NCBI GenBank assembly: GCA_031267955.1
Contig: JAIRYB010000153.1
Coordinates: 1-14,968, forward strand
DNA length: 14,968 nucleotides
Reading direction: 5' to 3'
Source of the DNA: Spirochaetaceae bacterium
GTDB taxonomy: Bacteria > Spirochaetota > Spirochaetia > Treponematales > Breznakiellaceae
This document shows positions 7,329 through 14,968 of the stretch, one piece after another; the stretch's first letter is position 1, and the number at the start of each line of letters is the position of its first letter. A model generated the notes under the pieces. The model ran no database searches. It saw only the letters and a program-made list of their open reading frames with translations, and had not been told where the DNA came from. Both the position numbers and the translations under genes were made by a program.

Positions 7329-9494
7329 ATGGTACAGAGAGTAAGTTATCAAATAGCCGGGCAGGATCTGATCCTGGAAACCGGCAGGATCGCGAAACAG
7401 GCTAACGGCGCGGTATTTGCCCAATACGGCGGTTCCGTGGTAATCGCCACGGTTTGCTCTTCCGCGGAATCCGTGGAAGGCCTTGATTATGTCCCGCTTA
7501 CCGTGGACTACAACGAAAAATACTACGCGGCCGGGAAGATCCCCGGCGGTTTTATCAAAAGGGAGGGCCGCCCCAAGGACAAGGAAATCCTGGTTTCCCG
7601 GCTCATCGACCGGCCGATGAGGCCGCTGTTTGAAAAGAGTTTCGGCCGGGAAATCCAGGTAATACCCACCACTGTTTCTGCCGACCAGATAAACCCCCCG
7701 GATATTCTGGCGATCATCGCCGCTTCCGCGGCGGTTCATATTTCGGACATACCCTTTAACGGGCCTATCGCCGGTGTGCGGGTGTGCGCCCTGGGAGACG
7801 AGCTTGTTGTCAACCCTACCTATTCGCAGATTGAAAAGTCCCGCCTTGAAATCATGGTTGCCGGGACCAAAGACGGAATAACCATGGTGGAGGGCGGCGC
7901 GGCCGAGGTCGGCGAAGATATGATGGTCGCCGCCCTTGAAAAAGCCCACAAGGTGATTATCGAGCTTTGCGGCTTGCAGGAAAAACTGCGGGAGCTTGCG
8001 GGCAGGGAAAAACTCCCCCTTGCGGAGCCGGGCTATTCCCTGGAAAATGCCGAGGCTATCCGTTCGGCCGCCATGCCCGCCCTGGAAAGCGCCTGTTTTG
8101 TCAAAGGCAAACACGAACGGCGCGAGGCTATAGGCAAGGTCAAATCGGAGCTTGAGTCCCGGTACGCCGCCCAGCTTGAGGATGAAAACCAGAAAAAGCT
8201 TTTCGACGCCCTTTTTGAAGAAATGGAGTACGGCATCCTCCGGTCTTCCATTCTGGACAAGGGGCTGCGCGTTGACGGCCGGGGGACCGAGGATATTCGG
8301 GACATTAGCTGCGAGGTAGGGGTGCTGCCCAGGACACACGGGTCGGCGCTTTTTACCCGGGGCGAAACCCAGGCCCTGGCGGCGACTACCCTGGGTACTG
8401 TTTTTGACGAGCAGATCTTCGATGATATCGAGGGGGACAAGCGGGAGAATTTTATCCTCCATTACAATTTCCCCCCCTATTCGGTGGGCGAAGTCGGGCG
8501 TATGGGGACAGGCCGCCGGGAAATCGGCCACGGGAATCTTGCCCGCCGCTCGCTTGAGGCCATGGTCCCCTCCAAGGATGAATTTCCCTATACTGTCCGC
8601 GTCGTCTCGGAGATCATGGAATCCAACGGATCTTCCTCAATGGCCTCGGTCTGCGGCGGCACTCTTTCCATGCTGCACGCCGGCGTCCCCATGAAAAAGC
8701 CCGTGGCCGGTATCGCTATGGGGCTTATCACCGAGGGAAAGGGCGGGCCCGGCGACCGTTACGCGGTGCTGTCGGACATCCTGGGCGAGGAAGACCATCT
8801 GGGCGACATGGACTTCAAAGTCGCGGGTACTGTAGACGGCATTACGGGTTTCCAGATGGATATCAAGATTGCCGGGGTAAGCCCGGAAGTGATGAGCAAG
8901 GCACTGGACCAGGCCAAAAGGGGCCGGCTCCACATCCTCTCCGTCATGAATAAAACCATCGACAAGCCGACTTCCGAGATAAGCGAGTACGCGCCCAAGA
9001 TAGTAACAATGCGCATCGATACCGACAAGATCGGCGCGCTTATCGGCCCGGGGGGAAAGAACGTCAAGGCCCTCTGCGAGCAGTACAGTGTGAAGATCAA
9101 CACCGATGACGACGGTACGGTCACTATTTACGGAAAAAATTCCAAAGACGCGGAAGACGCCAGGACCGCCGTTAACGGCATTGTATCGGACCCCGAGGTG
9201 GGGCGGATATACCAGGGCCAGGTAAAGCGGATCATGGATTTCGGCGCCTTTGTGGAAATACTTCCCGGCAAAGAGGGGCTGGTGCATATCTCCAAACTTT
9301 CCCGGCAGCGTATCGCCCAGGTAACGGACGTGTTGAAAGAAGGGCAGGAGATTCCCGTCAAGCTTCAGGAAATCGACAAGATGGGCAGGCTCAACCTGTC
9401 GTATATCGACGCGATTGATCCCGCCGGGGAAGGCCAAAGCAGCGGCAGCGGCAGCAGCCGGCCGAGAAACGACCGCGACCGGCCCAGGCGCTGA
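7329..9494 (+). CDS. pnp: Polyribonucleotide nucleotidyltransferase (PNPase)
   Basis: PNPase is the phosphorolytic 3'-5' exoribonuclease of mRNA turnover and works as a trimer. The ATG at 7329 follows AAAAGGA at 7318-7324. The 721 residues contain the first RNase PH domain (from VSYQIAGQDLILETGRIAKQ), a helical linker, and the second RNase PH domain with the catalytic motif EEDHLGDMDFK. Asp489 and Asp495 there correspond to the E. coli catalytic pair. A KH domain follows at about 555-615 (IGALIGPGGKNVKAL), then an S1 domain at about 622-695 (GQVKRIMDFGAFVEILPGKEGLVHIS). The last 20 residues are a Ser/Gly then Arg/Asp-rich tail, probably disordered. All key regions are intact. Confidence 0.98.
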   Translation: MVQRVSYQIAGQDLILETGRIAKQANGAVFAQYGGSVVIATVCSSAESVEGLDYVPLTVDYNEKYYAAGKIPGGFIKREGRPKDKEILVSRLIDRPMRPLFEKSFGREIQVIPTTVSADQINPPDILAIIAASAAVHISDIPFNGPIAGVRVCALGDELVVNPTYSQIEKSRLEIMVAGTKDGITMVEGGAAEVGEDMMVAALEKAHKVIIELCGLQEKLRELAGREKLPLAEPGYSLENAEAIRSAAMPALESACFVKGKHERREAIGKVKSELESRYAAQLEDENQKKLFDALFEEMEYGILRSSILDKGLRVDGRGTEDIRDISCEVGVLPRTHGSALFTRGETQALAATTLGTVFDEQIFDDIEGDKRENFILHYNFPPYSVGEVGRMGTGRREIGHGNLARRSLEAMVPSKDEFPYTVRVVSEIMESNGSSSMASVCGGTLSMLHAGVPMKKPVAGIAMGLITEGKGGPGDRYAVLSDILGEEDHLGDMDFKVAGTVDGITGFQMDIKIAGVSPEVMSKALDQAKRGRLHILSVMNKTIDKPTSEISEYAPKIVTMRIDTDKIGALIGPGGKNVKALCEQYSVKINTDDDGTVTIYGKNSKDAEDARTAVNGIVSDPEVGRIYQGQVKRIMDFGAFVEILPGKEGLVHISKLSRQRIAQVTDVLKEGQEIPVKLQEIDKMGRLNLSYIDAIDPAGEGQSSGSGSSRPRNDRDRPRR

Positions 9495-9500
9495 TGAAAA

Positions 9501-9540
9501 CGCCGGCCCGCGCAACCGGGCGTGGGTTCGGCGCTGTTTT
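9501..9540 (+). terminator. Intrinsic terminator after pnp
   Basis: CGCCG (9501-9505) pairs with CGGCG (9529-9533). Inside it CCCGCGC (9507-9513) pairs with GCGTGGG (9520-9526), including one G-T wobble, around a 6-base loop. The near-continuous stem is followed by CTGTTTT to 9540 and preceded by AAAA. It begins 6 bases after the pnp stop and probably ends the ribosome-assembly operon. Confidence 0.65.
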
Positions 9541-9602
9541 AAGGAAGCCAGGCGCTTTCGGAAACCGGGCGTGATTTGGGGGGCTTTGGTTTCGCAGAAA
9601 AA

Positions 9603-10889
9603 ATGAAGACCTTAACTATTCCGGACCAAAATCGTTCTGTTTCCGCGACGCTGTTCAGGTATATTGTACTGGAAACGCTGTTTGCGTTTTTCGTGGCCTT
9701 TCTTTTTTTCTTTTTTACTTTTTTTGTAAACCAGCTTCTCCTTATTGCGAAGGAGATCCTTTCAAAAAAAGTCCCGATATTCCAGGTAGCGCTCCTCGTG
9801 GTTTACGCGCTGCCGTCGATCATCGCCATGGCCGCCCCCTTTGCCGCCCTGGTCGGGACTCTCATGGCCATAGGCAGGCTGTCGTCAGATAACGAGATCC
9901 TGGTAATGCTGTCGTCGGGCCTTTCCTACCGCAATATCTTTTTGCCCGCCATTGTTGTGGGTATTCTTATTTCCCTGGGTTCGTTTTTTACCAACGATGT
10001 GCTGCTCCCCCTGGGAACCCTGCGCTATGTCCGCCTCTACCGGAGTATCCTGGTTTCTACCCCCGCGCTGGAACTGGAATCCAATTCGGTCAAGAAATTC
10101 AAGGATACGGTAATGGTTACCGGCAATGTGGACGGCAGCGCCATTGACGATATTCTTATTCTGGACAGAACCAGCGACGGGGAGCGCCGTATTATTCTGG
10201 CCCACGGGGCGGAGCTCAAGGACGCGGGCCGGCAGGGGCTCAGCCTGGATCTTGACGAGGCCTTTGTACAGTCTTCGAAAGAAGTGTCCCGGCGCGATTA
10301 CGATTACGCTTCCACGTCTTTTCTCCGCTACTGGGTACCGCAGGAAGACATGATCCAGGCCGTTGCTTCGGTAGGGCCCCGGGAAATGACTTCCCGCGAC
10401 GTGCTAAAGGAAATACGCGCCAAGGAACTGAATCTCGCGTCCCGCATGGACGACCAGTACGCCAAACTGGTGCTTAACGCCCTGCCGCTTGAAGCGGCCC
10501 TGCGCGGGGGCCCCGGCCAGTCCGGATGGAACCGGCGCGCCAACCTGACGCTGGATTATGCCCGGGAGCTGGAAATCGCCGGGGTTTACCTCAAGGACAG
10601 GAGCCTTTCAATTTACCGGCTTGAATTCTATAAAAAGTTTTCCATCCCCTTCGGGGCTTTTTCCTTTATTTTTCTCGCGGTACCCCTGGGGCTGATGGCG
10701 AAAAAAAGCGGGCAGACCGTCGGCTTTATGTTCGGTTCTTTTATTTCGGTCATTTACTGGGCGTTGCTTCTGGGGGGGCAGACTCTGGGCATAAACCGGG
10801 GGTACTCGCCGTTCCTGTCCATGTGGCTTCCCAATATACTGGCGGTTTCTATCGGCCTTGTCCTGTGCGCCCTGCGGATAAGGCGGTAG
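9603..10889 (+). CDS. lptF: LptF/LptG (YjgP/YjgQ) family permease, first of pair
   Basis: This family forms the inner-membrane part of the LptB2FG exporter, which extracts lipopolysaccharide or a similar glycolipid. I chose the ATG at 9603 (MKTLTIPDQNRS); a TTG at 9576 would add 9 residues. Neither has a convincing ribosome binding site. The 428-residue product has a Phe-rich first membrane segment (LFAFFVAFLFFFFTFFVNQLL, written here for its 9 or so Phe). Two more segments follow to about residue 145 (PSIIAMAAPFAALVGTL; FLPAIVVGILISLGSFF). A large soluble, presumably periplasmic jellyroll domain spans about 145-335, and three C-terminal segments end the protein. The GRLSSDNEILVMLSSG loop after the second segment is typical of the family. 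The lptF versus lptG assignment is by gene order only. Confidence 0.82.
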   Translation: MKTLTIPDQNRSVSATLFRYIVLETLFAFFVAFLFFFFTFFVNQLLLIAKEILSKKVPIFQVALLVVYALPSIIAMAAPFAALVGTLMAIGRLSSDNEILVMLSSGLSYRNIFLPAIVVGILISLGSFFTNDVLLPLGTLRYVRLYRSILVSTPALELESNSVKKFKDTVMVTGNVDGSAIDDILILDRTSDGERRIILAHGAELKDAGRQGLSLDLDEAFVQSSKEVSRRDYDYASTSFLRYWVPQEDMIQAVASVGPREMTSRDVLKEIRAKELNLASRMDDQYAKLVLNALPLEAALRGGPGQSGWNRRANLTLDYARELEIAGVYLKDRSLSIYRLEFYKKFSIPFGAFSFIFLAVPLGLMAKKSGQTVGFMFGSFISVIYWALLLGGQTLGINRGYSPFLSMWLPNILAVSIGLVLCALRIRR

Positions 10890-10903
10890 GGGGATAGCGC
10901 TTA

Positions 10904-11968
10904 ATGATCCTCGATCGTTATCTGGTCAGGCAGTTCTGGCCTGTCCTTGTTGTTTCCGTTTCGATGTTTGTCCTTCTCCTGTGCCTTATCGATCTTTTTG
11001 CCAATCTTACCCGCTACCTTAACTACGAAGTACCCATGAAACAGATACTGCTTATTTCCGGTTATTTTGTACCCAAGAGTATTTCCTATGCCATGCCTAT
11101 TTCCCTGCTCTTTGCCGCGGCCTATGTACTGGGGGACCTTTACGCCCGGAATGAGCTTACTTCCATTTTTTCTTCCGGCATCCCCTTCTGGCGTTTTGTA
11201 ATGCCCCTTATCGTTATCGGAATCGCGGCTTCCGTGTTCTCTTTCTTTTTTCAGGATATCGTGGTAGTTCCGACCCTGAAACAGAAGAATTTTCTCAGCA
11301 GGATCGCGCTTCACCAGCAGCGGAGCGAGAGTAATTCCGATATCGTAATTAAGACGAGGAACGGCCAGGTCATTTATTCGGTGGACTACTACGATGTTTC
11401 CGCGTCGGTTCTGAACGGGGTGAGTATTGTAGAACAGGGGGAAAACGGCGAATTTATTTCCCTTATCCGGGCCCCCCGGGCGGCCTGGAACGGGGAATCC
11501 TGGGATTTCAACAACGCCCTGATTTATGCCTGGGATAACGGTTTTCTCCGTGTAGCCCCCCTGGCCCCCACCGGCGCCTACCGCGAGCAGCCGGACACTT
11601 TCAGAAGAAACGCGGTGGATGTGGAAGATCTTCCCGTAAAGGACGCGGCGGCTCTGATTCAGGATCTTAAAAACGCCGGGCTGCCCTTTGTCGGAGCCCA
11701 GGCCGAGTATTACCACCGGTTTTCCTTTTCCGCCGCTTCTTTTGTGGTAATGGTACTGTCAATTTCCATGGGCGGCCGGTTTAAAAAGAATATACTCCTG
11801 ATGACCCTTTCCGTAAGCCTGATTGTGACCGTTATTTTTTATGTCATGGAAATGATCTGCACGATGATGGCGCAGCTCGGGTATATTCCGCCCCTGGCGG
11901 GCGCGTGGTTCCCCATCCTGTTTTTCAGCGCTATAGGATTGCTTTTACTGCGGAGCGCGAAAACTTGA
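10904..11968 (+). CDS. lptG: LptF/LptG (YjgP/YjgQ) family permease, second of pair
   Basis: This is the probable partner of the preceding permease in an LptB2FG-like exporter. Of 354 residues, the start MILDRYLVRQFWPVLVV and the following DLFANLTRYLNYEVP match the family N-terminus. Segments FVPKSISYAMPISLLFAAAY and the family loop YARNELTSIFSSGIP follow, then a periplasmic domain at about 125-265 and three C-terminal membrane segments. The ATG at 10904 lies 14 bases after the lptF stop, with AGGGGG upstream at about 10888-10893. The stop overlaps the tgt start by 4 bases. LptB, LptA and LptC are not in the window. Confidence 0.82.
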   Translation: MILDRYLVRQFWPVLVVSVSMFVLLLCLIDLFANLTRYLNYEVPMKQILLISGYFVPKSISYAMPISLLFAAAYVLGDLYARNELTSIFSSGIPFWRFVMPLIVIGIAASVFSFFFQDIVVVPTLKQKNFLSRIALHQQRSESNSDIVIKTRNGQVIYSVDYYDVSASVLNGVSIVEQGENGEFISLIRAPRAAWNGESWDFNNALIYAWDNGFLRVAPLAPTGAYREQPDTFRRNAVDVEDLPVKDAAALIQDLKNAGLPFVGAQAEYYHRFSFSAASFVVMVLSISMGGRFKKNILLMTLSVSLIVTVIFYVMEMICTMMAQLGYIPPLAGAWFPILFFSAIGLLLLRSAKT

Positions 11969-13125
11969 CCGGCGCTTTTTTTGCCGTTGCCCACACCGAT
12001 TCCGCCTGCCCCGCTCGCGCGGGAATCATGGACCTGCCGCACGGAAGGGTAACTACGCCGGTGTTTATGCCGGTAGGTACCAACGCTACGGTCAAGGCGC
12101 AGACAGTGGACGATCTTGAGCGGATAGGCTTCAGGATTATCCTTTCTAATACCTATCATCTTTACCTCAGGCCCGGAACCGAAGTTATCGGCGCGGCGGG
12201 CGGGCTGCACAACTTTATGCGCTGGGACCGGAACATTCTTACCGATTCCGGCGGGTTTCAGGTTTTTTCCCTGGCGCCCATGCGGAAGATCCAGGACGAA
12301 GGGGTGCGCTTCCGTTCCCACATCGACGGTTCCTATCACAGCCTGACTCCGGAAAATGTCGTGGAGATACAGAAGGTACTGGGCAGCGATATACAGATGC
12401 AGCTTGATGTCTGTACCCCCTGGGGTATTTCCTATAAGGAGGCGGAAGAGGCGCTGCGCCTTACAACCCTCTGGCTCAAGCGGGCGAAAAGCGCCTGGGA
12501 AAAAGCCCGCGATTCGGTGAGTGATACTAACGGCGCAGACGCCTACCGGGGGAAACTCTTCGCGATTGTCCAGGGGAATTTTTTCAGGGACCTTAGGGCG
12601 AGGAGCGCGGAATCGGCTGCCGGCGCGGATACCCCCGGGATCGCCATCGGGGGACTCTCCGTAGGGGAGGAAGAGCCGGTCTTCCTTGACTATCTTTCCT
12701 ATACGGCGTCCCTTCTTCCTCCGGAAAAACCCCGCTATGTAATGGGCATCGGGACCCCTCAGTACATCCTCGGCGCGATTGAGCGGGGCATCGATATGTT
12801 TGACTGCGTGTTTCCCACAAGAACCGCCCGGAACGGGCATGTCTTTTCCCGCCGGGGGCCTTATAATTTAAAGAAAGCCGAAAACCGCCTCAAATTTGAG
12901 CCGATAGATAAAGAGTGCGGGTGCGGGGTTTGCAGGAAATACAGCCTGGCATACCTGCGGCATCTTTTTAAGACACAGGAGATACTCTGTTCCATGCTTG
13001 CGACGTATCATAATCTGTATTTTCTCCACGATCTTGTTGAAGAAGCCCGGCGGGCGATCATGGAGGATCGTTTTTTGCCGTTTAAAAAATCCTTTCTTGA
13101 AACGTATTCGGAGGGGAACCGGTAA
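11965..13125 (+). CDS. tgt: Queuine tRNA-ribosyltransferase (TGT)
   Basis: Bacterial TGT exchanges guanine 34 of GUN-anticodon tRNAs for preQ1 in queuosine synthesis. I place the start at the TTG at 11965, giving MTGAFFAVAHTDSACPARAG, with GGAG at 11952-11955 nine bases upstream and a TTGA overlap with the lptG stop. An upstream in-frame start at 11905 would lie deep in lptG and add 20 non-family residues. The 386 residues carry all key sites: HGRVTTPVFMPVGTNATVK, DSGGFQVFSLA with Asp94, GGLSVGE, and FDCVFPTRTARNG with the nucleophile Asp280. The zinc site is C318, C320, C323 and H349 (CGCGVC...HNLYF). I see no other queuosine gene nearby. Confidence 0.96.
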   Translation: MTGAFFAVAHTDSACPARAGIMDLPHGRVTTPVFMPVGTNATVKAQTVDDLERIGFRIILSNTYHLYLRPGTEVIGAAGGLHNFMRWDRNILTDSGGFQVFSLAPMRKIQDEGVRFRSHIDGSYHSLTPENVVEIQKVLGSDIQMQLDVCTPWGISYKEAEEALRLTTLWLKRAKSAWEKARDSVSDTNGADAYRGKLFAIVQGNFFRDLRARSAESAAGADTPGIAIGGLSVGEEEPVFLDYLSYTASLLPPEKPRYVMGIGTPQYILGAIERGIDMFDCVFPTRTARNGHVFSRRGPYNLKKAENRLKFEPIDKECGCGVCRKYSLAYLRHLFKTQEILCSMLATYHNLYFLHDLVEEARRAIMEDRFLPFKKSFLETYSEGNR

Positions 13126-14598
13126 ATGAAAACTTTCGCGGCAATAGCGCTGTTTGCCCTGCTTGCGCTGCCGCTTTCTCCCGAAGAAACAGAGGGCGTA
13201 CAGGCCGCCGGGGCCGATAGCGGCATTGCCGGGAATACCGGGGCCGGAGAGGGCGATAACGCTGTTCCCGCCAATACGCAAGGCGGCGATTCTGTTGCCG
13301 GGCCTGCGCAGAAGTCCGTAGAAGAACAGCGGCTTGAAACCATACGTTACGGCACTGAGAACGAGATCGCCTCGCTTATCCAGACTTTGAAAACAGAGAA
13401 TTCATCTTACCTTGATGATGAGCTTATCGCCCTGGTGCGGGGGACTCTGAACCGGAATATCCTTACCGGGGTCTTTGCCTTTTTTGGGGATCGGGGCAAA
13501 AGCGGCCTCGAGGAACGGGCGCTCAGGGCTGTTACCGAATGGGACGGGGAGGCAAACGAAACCATTATTGCCGCCATTGACTACCTGGGCAGGGTAAACA
13601 ATGCCGATGCCGTCAAACCTCTGAAGGCGCTGCTCAGCACCGAGGAACGGCGTTTTAACAGCAGCATATTCCGCGCCCTGGGGAGAATAGCCGGCGCCCA
13701 TGAAGATCTGTGCGATGAAACGGCGGCGTACCTAAAGGATTACTATACCGACCGGATACCGGCCGACGAAGCCCGCAGGGAAATTATCACCGCCCTGGGG
13801 GATACCGGCTCCCCGGATATCATCCCGTTTTTAATTGATATTACCGGAAACAACGACGAACGGGCCGCGGTCCGTATGGCGGCCATAAACGCCCTGTCAA
13901 AAATCGGCGATCCGGCAGGACTCCCGGCAATACTGGAAGGGGTTTCTTCCCAGGATCCGAATCTGCGATCCTCGTCGGTCGCCGCCCTCGGCCCTTTCCG
14001 CGGCCCTGAAGTGGATCACGCCATTACGGAAGCTTTCCGGGATACTTATTACCGTACCCGGCTTGGGGCCGCCCAGGCCGCAGGGAAACGGAAACTCGTC
14101 GAAGCTATTCCCTACCTTGCCTACCGGGCCGAACACGATGATACCCCGGCGGTTAAGGACGAGTCGATCCGCGCCCTGGGAGAAATCGGTACTGAAGAAG
14201 CCGTTGCCGTCCTGGATTCGCTTTTTTCCAATCAGAAAACCCCGGACAGGGCAAGGATACTCTGCGCGGAAATGCTCGTCAGGGAAAAACCGGACGCTTC
14301 CGCCGGAAAAATAAGCGCCGAAATAGACGACGCGAAAAAACGGAACCAGAATGCCCTCTATAACGGCCTGCTCAGGGCGATTAGCGCCGCAAAGACTCCC
14401 GCGGTAGAAAACCTTGCAAAACGCCTTCTTGCTTCGGGCGGAGTAACGGAAAAATCCTACGCCCTGGATATGATTGTCAATAACCGGTTTGTTTCCCTTT
14501 CCCGGGATATAGAAGCCCTGCTGGATCAGAAAAACCAAAACCAGAGCCTTTCCCGCAAAGCCCAGGCTTCCCTTGCGGCCCTCCGCAGAAACGATTAG
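13126..14598 (+). CDS. Exported HEAT-repeat protein
   Basis: I do not recognise a specific family. Residues 1-18 look like a signal peptide (MKTFAAIALFALLALPLS), and residues about 22-68 are a low-complexity Gly/Ala/Asp linker. From about 144 to 369 there are roughly seven HEAT-like helical pairs. Examples are EARREIITALGDTGSPDIIPFLID, RMAAINALSKIGDPAGLPAILE and DESIRALGEIGTEEAVAVLDSL. The rest is helical without clear repeats. HEAT solenoids are binding scaffolds, and the signal peptide places this one in the periplasm or envelope. The ATG directly follows the tgt stop with GAGGGGAA at 13111-13118 as ribosome binding site, so it is probably co-transcribed with the permeases and tgt. A role in envelope assembly is only a guess from context. 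Confidence 0.85.
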   Translation: MKTFAAIALFALLALPLSPEETEGVQAAGADSGIAGNTGAGEGDNAVPANTQGGDSVAGPAQKSVEEQRLETIRYGTENEIASLIQTLKTENSSYLDDELIALVRGTLNRNILTGVFAFFGDRGKSGLEERALRAVTEWDGEANETIIAAIDYLGRVNNADAVKPLKALLSTEERRFNSSIFRALGRIAGAHEDLCDETAAYLKDYYTDRIPADEARREIITALGDTGSPDIIPFLIDITGNNDERAAVRMAAINALSKIGDPAGLPAILEGVSSQDPNLRSSSVAALGPFRGPEVDHAITEAFRDTYYRTRLGAAQAAGKRKLVEAIPYLAYRAEHDDTPAVKDESIRALGEIGTEEAVAVLDSLFSNQKTPDRARILCAEMLVREKPDASAGKISAEIDDAKKRNQNALYNGLLRAISAAKTPAVENLAKRLLASGGVTEKSYALDMIVNNRFVSLSRDIEALLDQKNQNQSLSRKAQASLAALRRND

Positions 14599-14634
14599 CC
14601 CCGCAGCCCCCCTCTCGCGGCTATTTTAATTTTG
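14597..14634 (+). terminator. Possible intrinsic terminator after the HEAT-repeat gene
   Basis: CCGC (14601-14604) pairs with GCGG (14617-14620). With a CC bulge, AG (14597-14598) can also pair with CT (14621-14622). ATTTTAATTTT follows. The stem is short and the loop is 12 bases, so it is weak. It lies between convergent genes, where a terminator is expected. Confidence 0.4.
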
Positions 14635-14968
14635 CCAAAGAAGATGGGCCGGTGGAATTCATCACCCGGTTCAAGCCGATCAGGGGATCTTCGTACTGCC
14701 TGAACCTGAAGGAAAGTTTATACCCGGAATCGGAAATTATCTTTATGGTTTTTTCAATACAATCCGGCACCGCGCCGGAAATTTCGGGGAAATAGCGGGG
14801 CTTTTTGGGAACGAAAGTACATTCCTTTCCGTCAAACTCAAGTGTCCCGATAGAAGCTGGAAGGGGAACCAGAAAAATGAGGAAATCGGATTTTTTGCCG
14901 CCCACCGTATAAGAGGATCCTTCTTTTAGGGAATGGGTATTTCTCCGCCCGATATTACGATTCTGATC
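14621..14968 (-). CDS. 3' part of an unrecognised gene running off the right edge
   Basis: The frame is open on the minus strand from the window edge to a TAG at 14621-14623, giving 115 residues. A GTG at 14905 is available, but 21 codons upstream of it remain open, so the start is probably outside the window. The segment looks beta-rich: KKSDFLIFLVPLPASIGTLEF, then CTFVPKKPRYFP, DCIEKTIKII, and YKLSFRFRQYEDPLIGLNR. The two Cys do not form a known motif. I cannot name a family; a small envelope protein or lipoprotein C-terminus is possible. It is convergent with the HEAT-repeat gene, 22 bases apart, and so belongs to another transcript. Confidence 0.65.
   Translation of the reverse strand, partial: DQNRNIGRRNTHSLKEGSSYTVGGKKSDFLIFLVPLPASIGTLEFDGKECTFVPKKPRYFPEISGAVPDCIEKTIKIISDSGYKLSFRFRQYEDPLIGLNRVMNSTGPSSLAKLK

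Noticed and set aside
7251..8531. 426-residue minus-strand frame opposite pnp (similarly 8637-9515 and 11839-12840)
   Set aside because: These are shadows of the strongly conserved pnp, lptG and tgt coding frames, with no family motifs and no upstream signals.
9514..9573. 11-base direct repeat AACCGGGCGTG at 9514-9524 and 9563-9573 as a regulator site
   Set aside because: The first copy is part of the pnp terminator stem, the sequence is GC-simple, and no promoter is visible nearby.
11905..11964. Longer tgt N-terminus starting inside lptG
   Set aside because: The extra residues do not match TGT proteins, and the TTG at 11965 has a ribosome binding site and the usual stop-start overlap.
12862..12867. 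TATAAT inside tgt as an internal promoter for the HEAT-repeat gene
   Set aside because: No -35 is present at a suitable distance, and it encodes conserved-region codons (PYNLK) of TGT.

Overview
The window is a GC-rich stretch of bacterial core genome, almost fully coding on the + strand. It carries the translation and RNA-metabolism cluster rimP-nusA-infB-rbfA-truB-ribF-rpsO-pnp, then two LptF/LptG-type membrane permeases, tgt, and an exported HEAT-repeat protein. A convergent partial gene closes the right edge. From the protein sequences and the gene order, which matches what I remember of Treponema (including the permease pair and tgt after pnp), I infer a spirochaete. The high GC suggests a termite-gut or environmental treponeme relative rather than a low-GC host-associated species. 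This taxonomic call is inference; there is no rRNA gene in the window.

Region 1 (1-4901). A promoter-like pair (TTGACA / TAGGAT) and a hairpin with a T-run lie just before the ribosome binding site of rimP. rimP and nusA follow closely. A second terminator-like hairpin sits 10 bases after nusA, then infB. NusA therefore lies between two candidate intrinsic terminators, an arrangement that would permit feedback by NusA on its own operon. NusA ends in a four-cysteine zinc ribbon after an acidic linker. IF2 has a long Pro/Ala- and Gly/Arg/Pro-rich N-terminal tail with an internal in-frame DNA repeat.

Region 2 (4903-9540). rbfA, truB and ribF are packed with a 1-base gap and overlaps of 14 and 20 bases, which implies translational coupling. 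RibF has a good FAD synthetase half but only a short, motif-poor remnant where the riboflavin kinase domain should be. A 99-base gap with three consecutive hairpins precedes rpsO and is a candidate S15 autoregulatory leader. pnp follows, and a strong terminator closes the unit.

Region 3 (9541-14598). Two YjgP/YjgQ family permeases, tgt (TTG start overlapping the previous stop by 4 bases) and a secreted HEAT-repeat protein (starting immediately after the tgt stop) form a second probable operon. Its promoter is not evident in the 62 bases between the pnp terminator and lptF.

Region 4 (14599-14968). A terminator-like hairpin separates the HEAT gene from the 3' end of a minus-strand gene that I do not recognise and that continues beyond the window.

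I found no mobile element, CRISPR array, tRNA or rRNA. There is no clear new multi-gene system here. The most interesting points are regulatory (the nusA leader and the rpsO leader) and domain-level (the NusA zinc ribbon and the reduced RibF).
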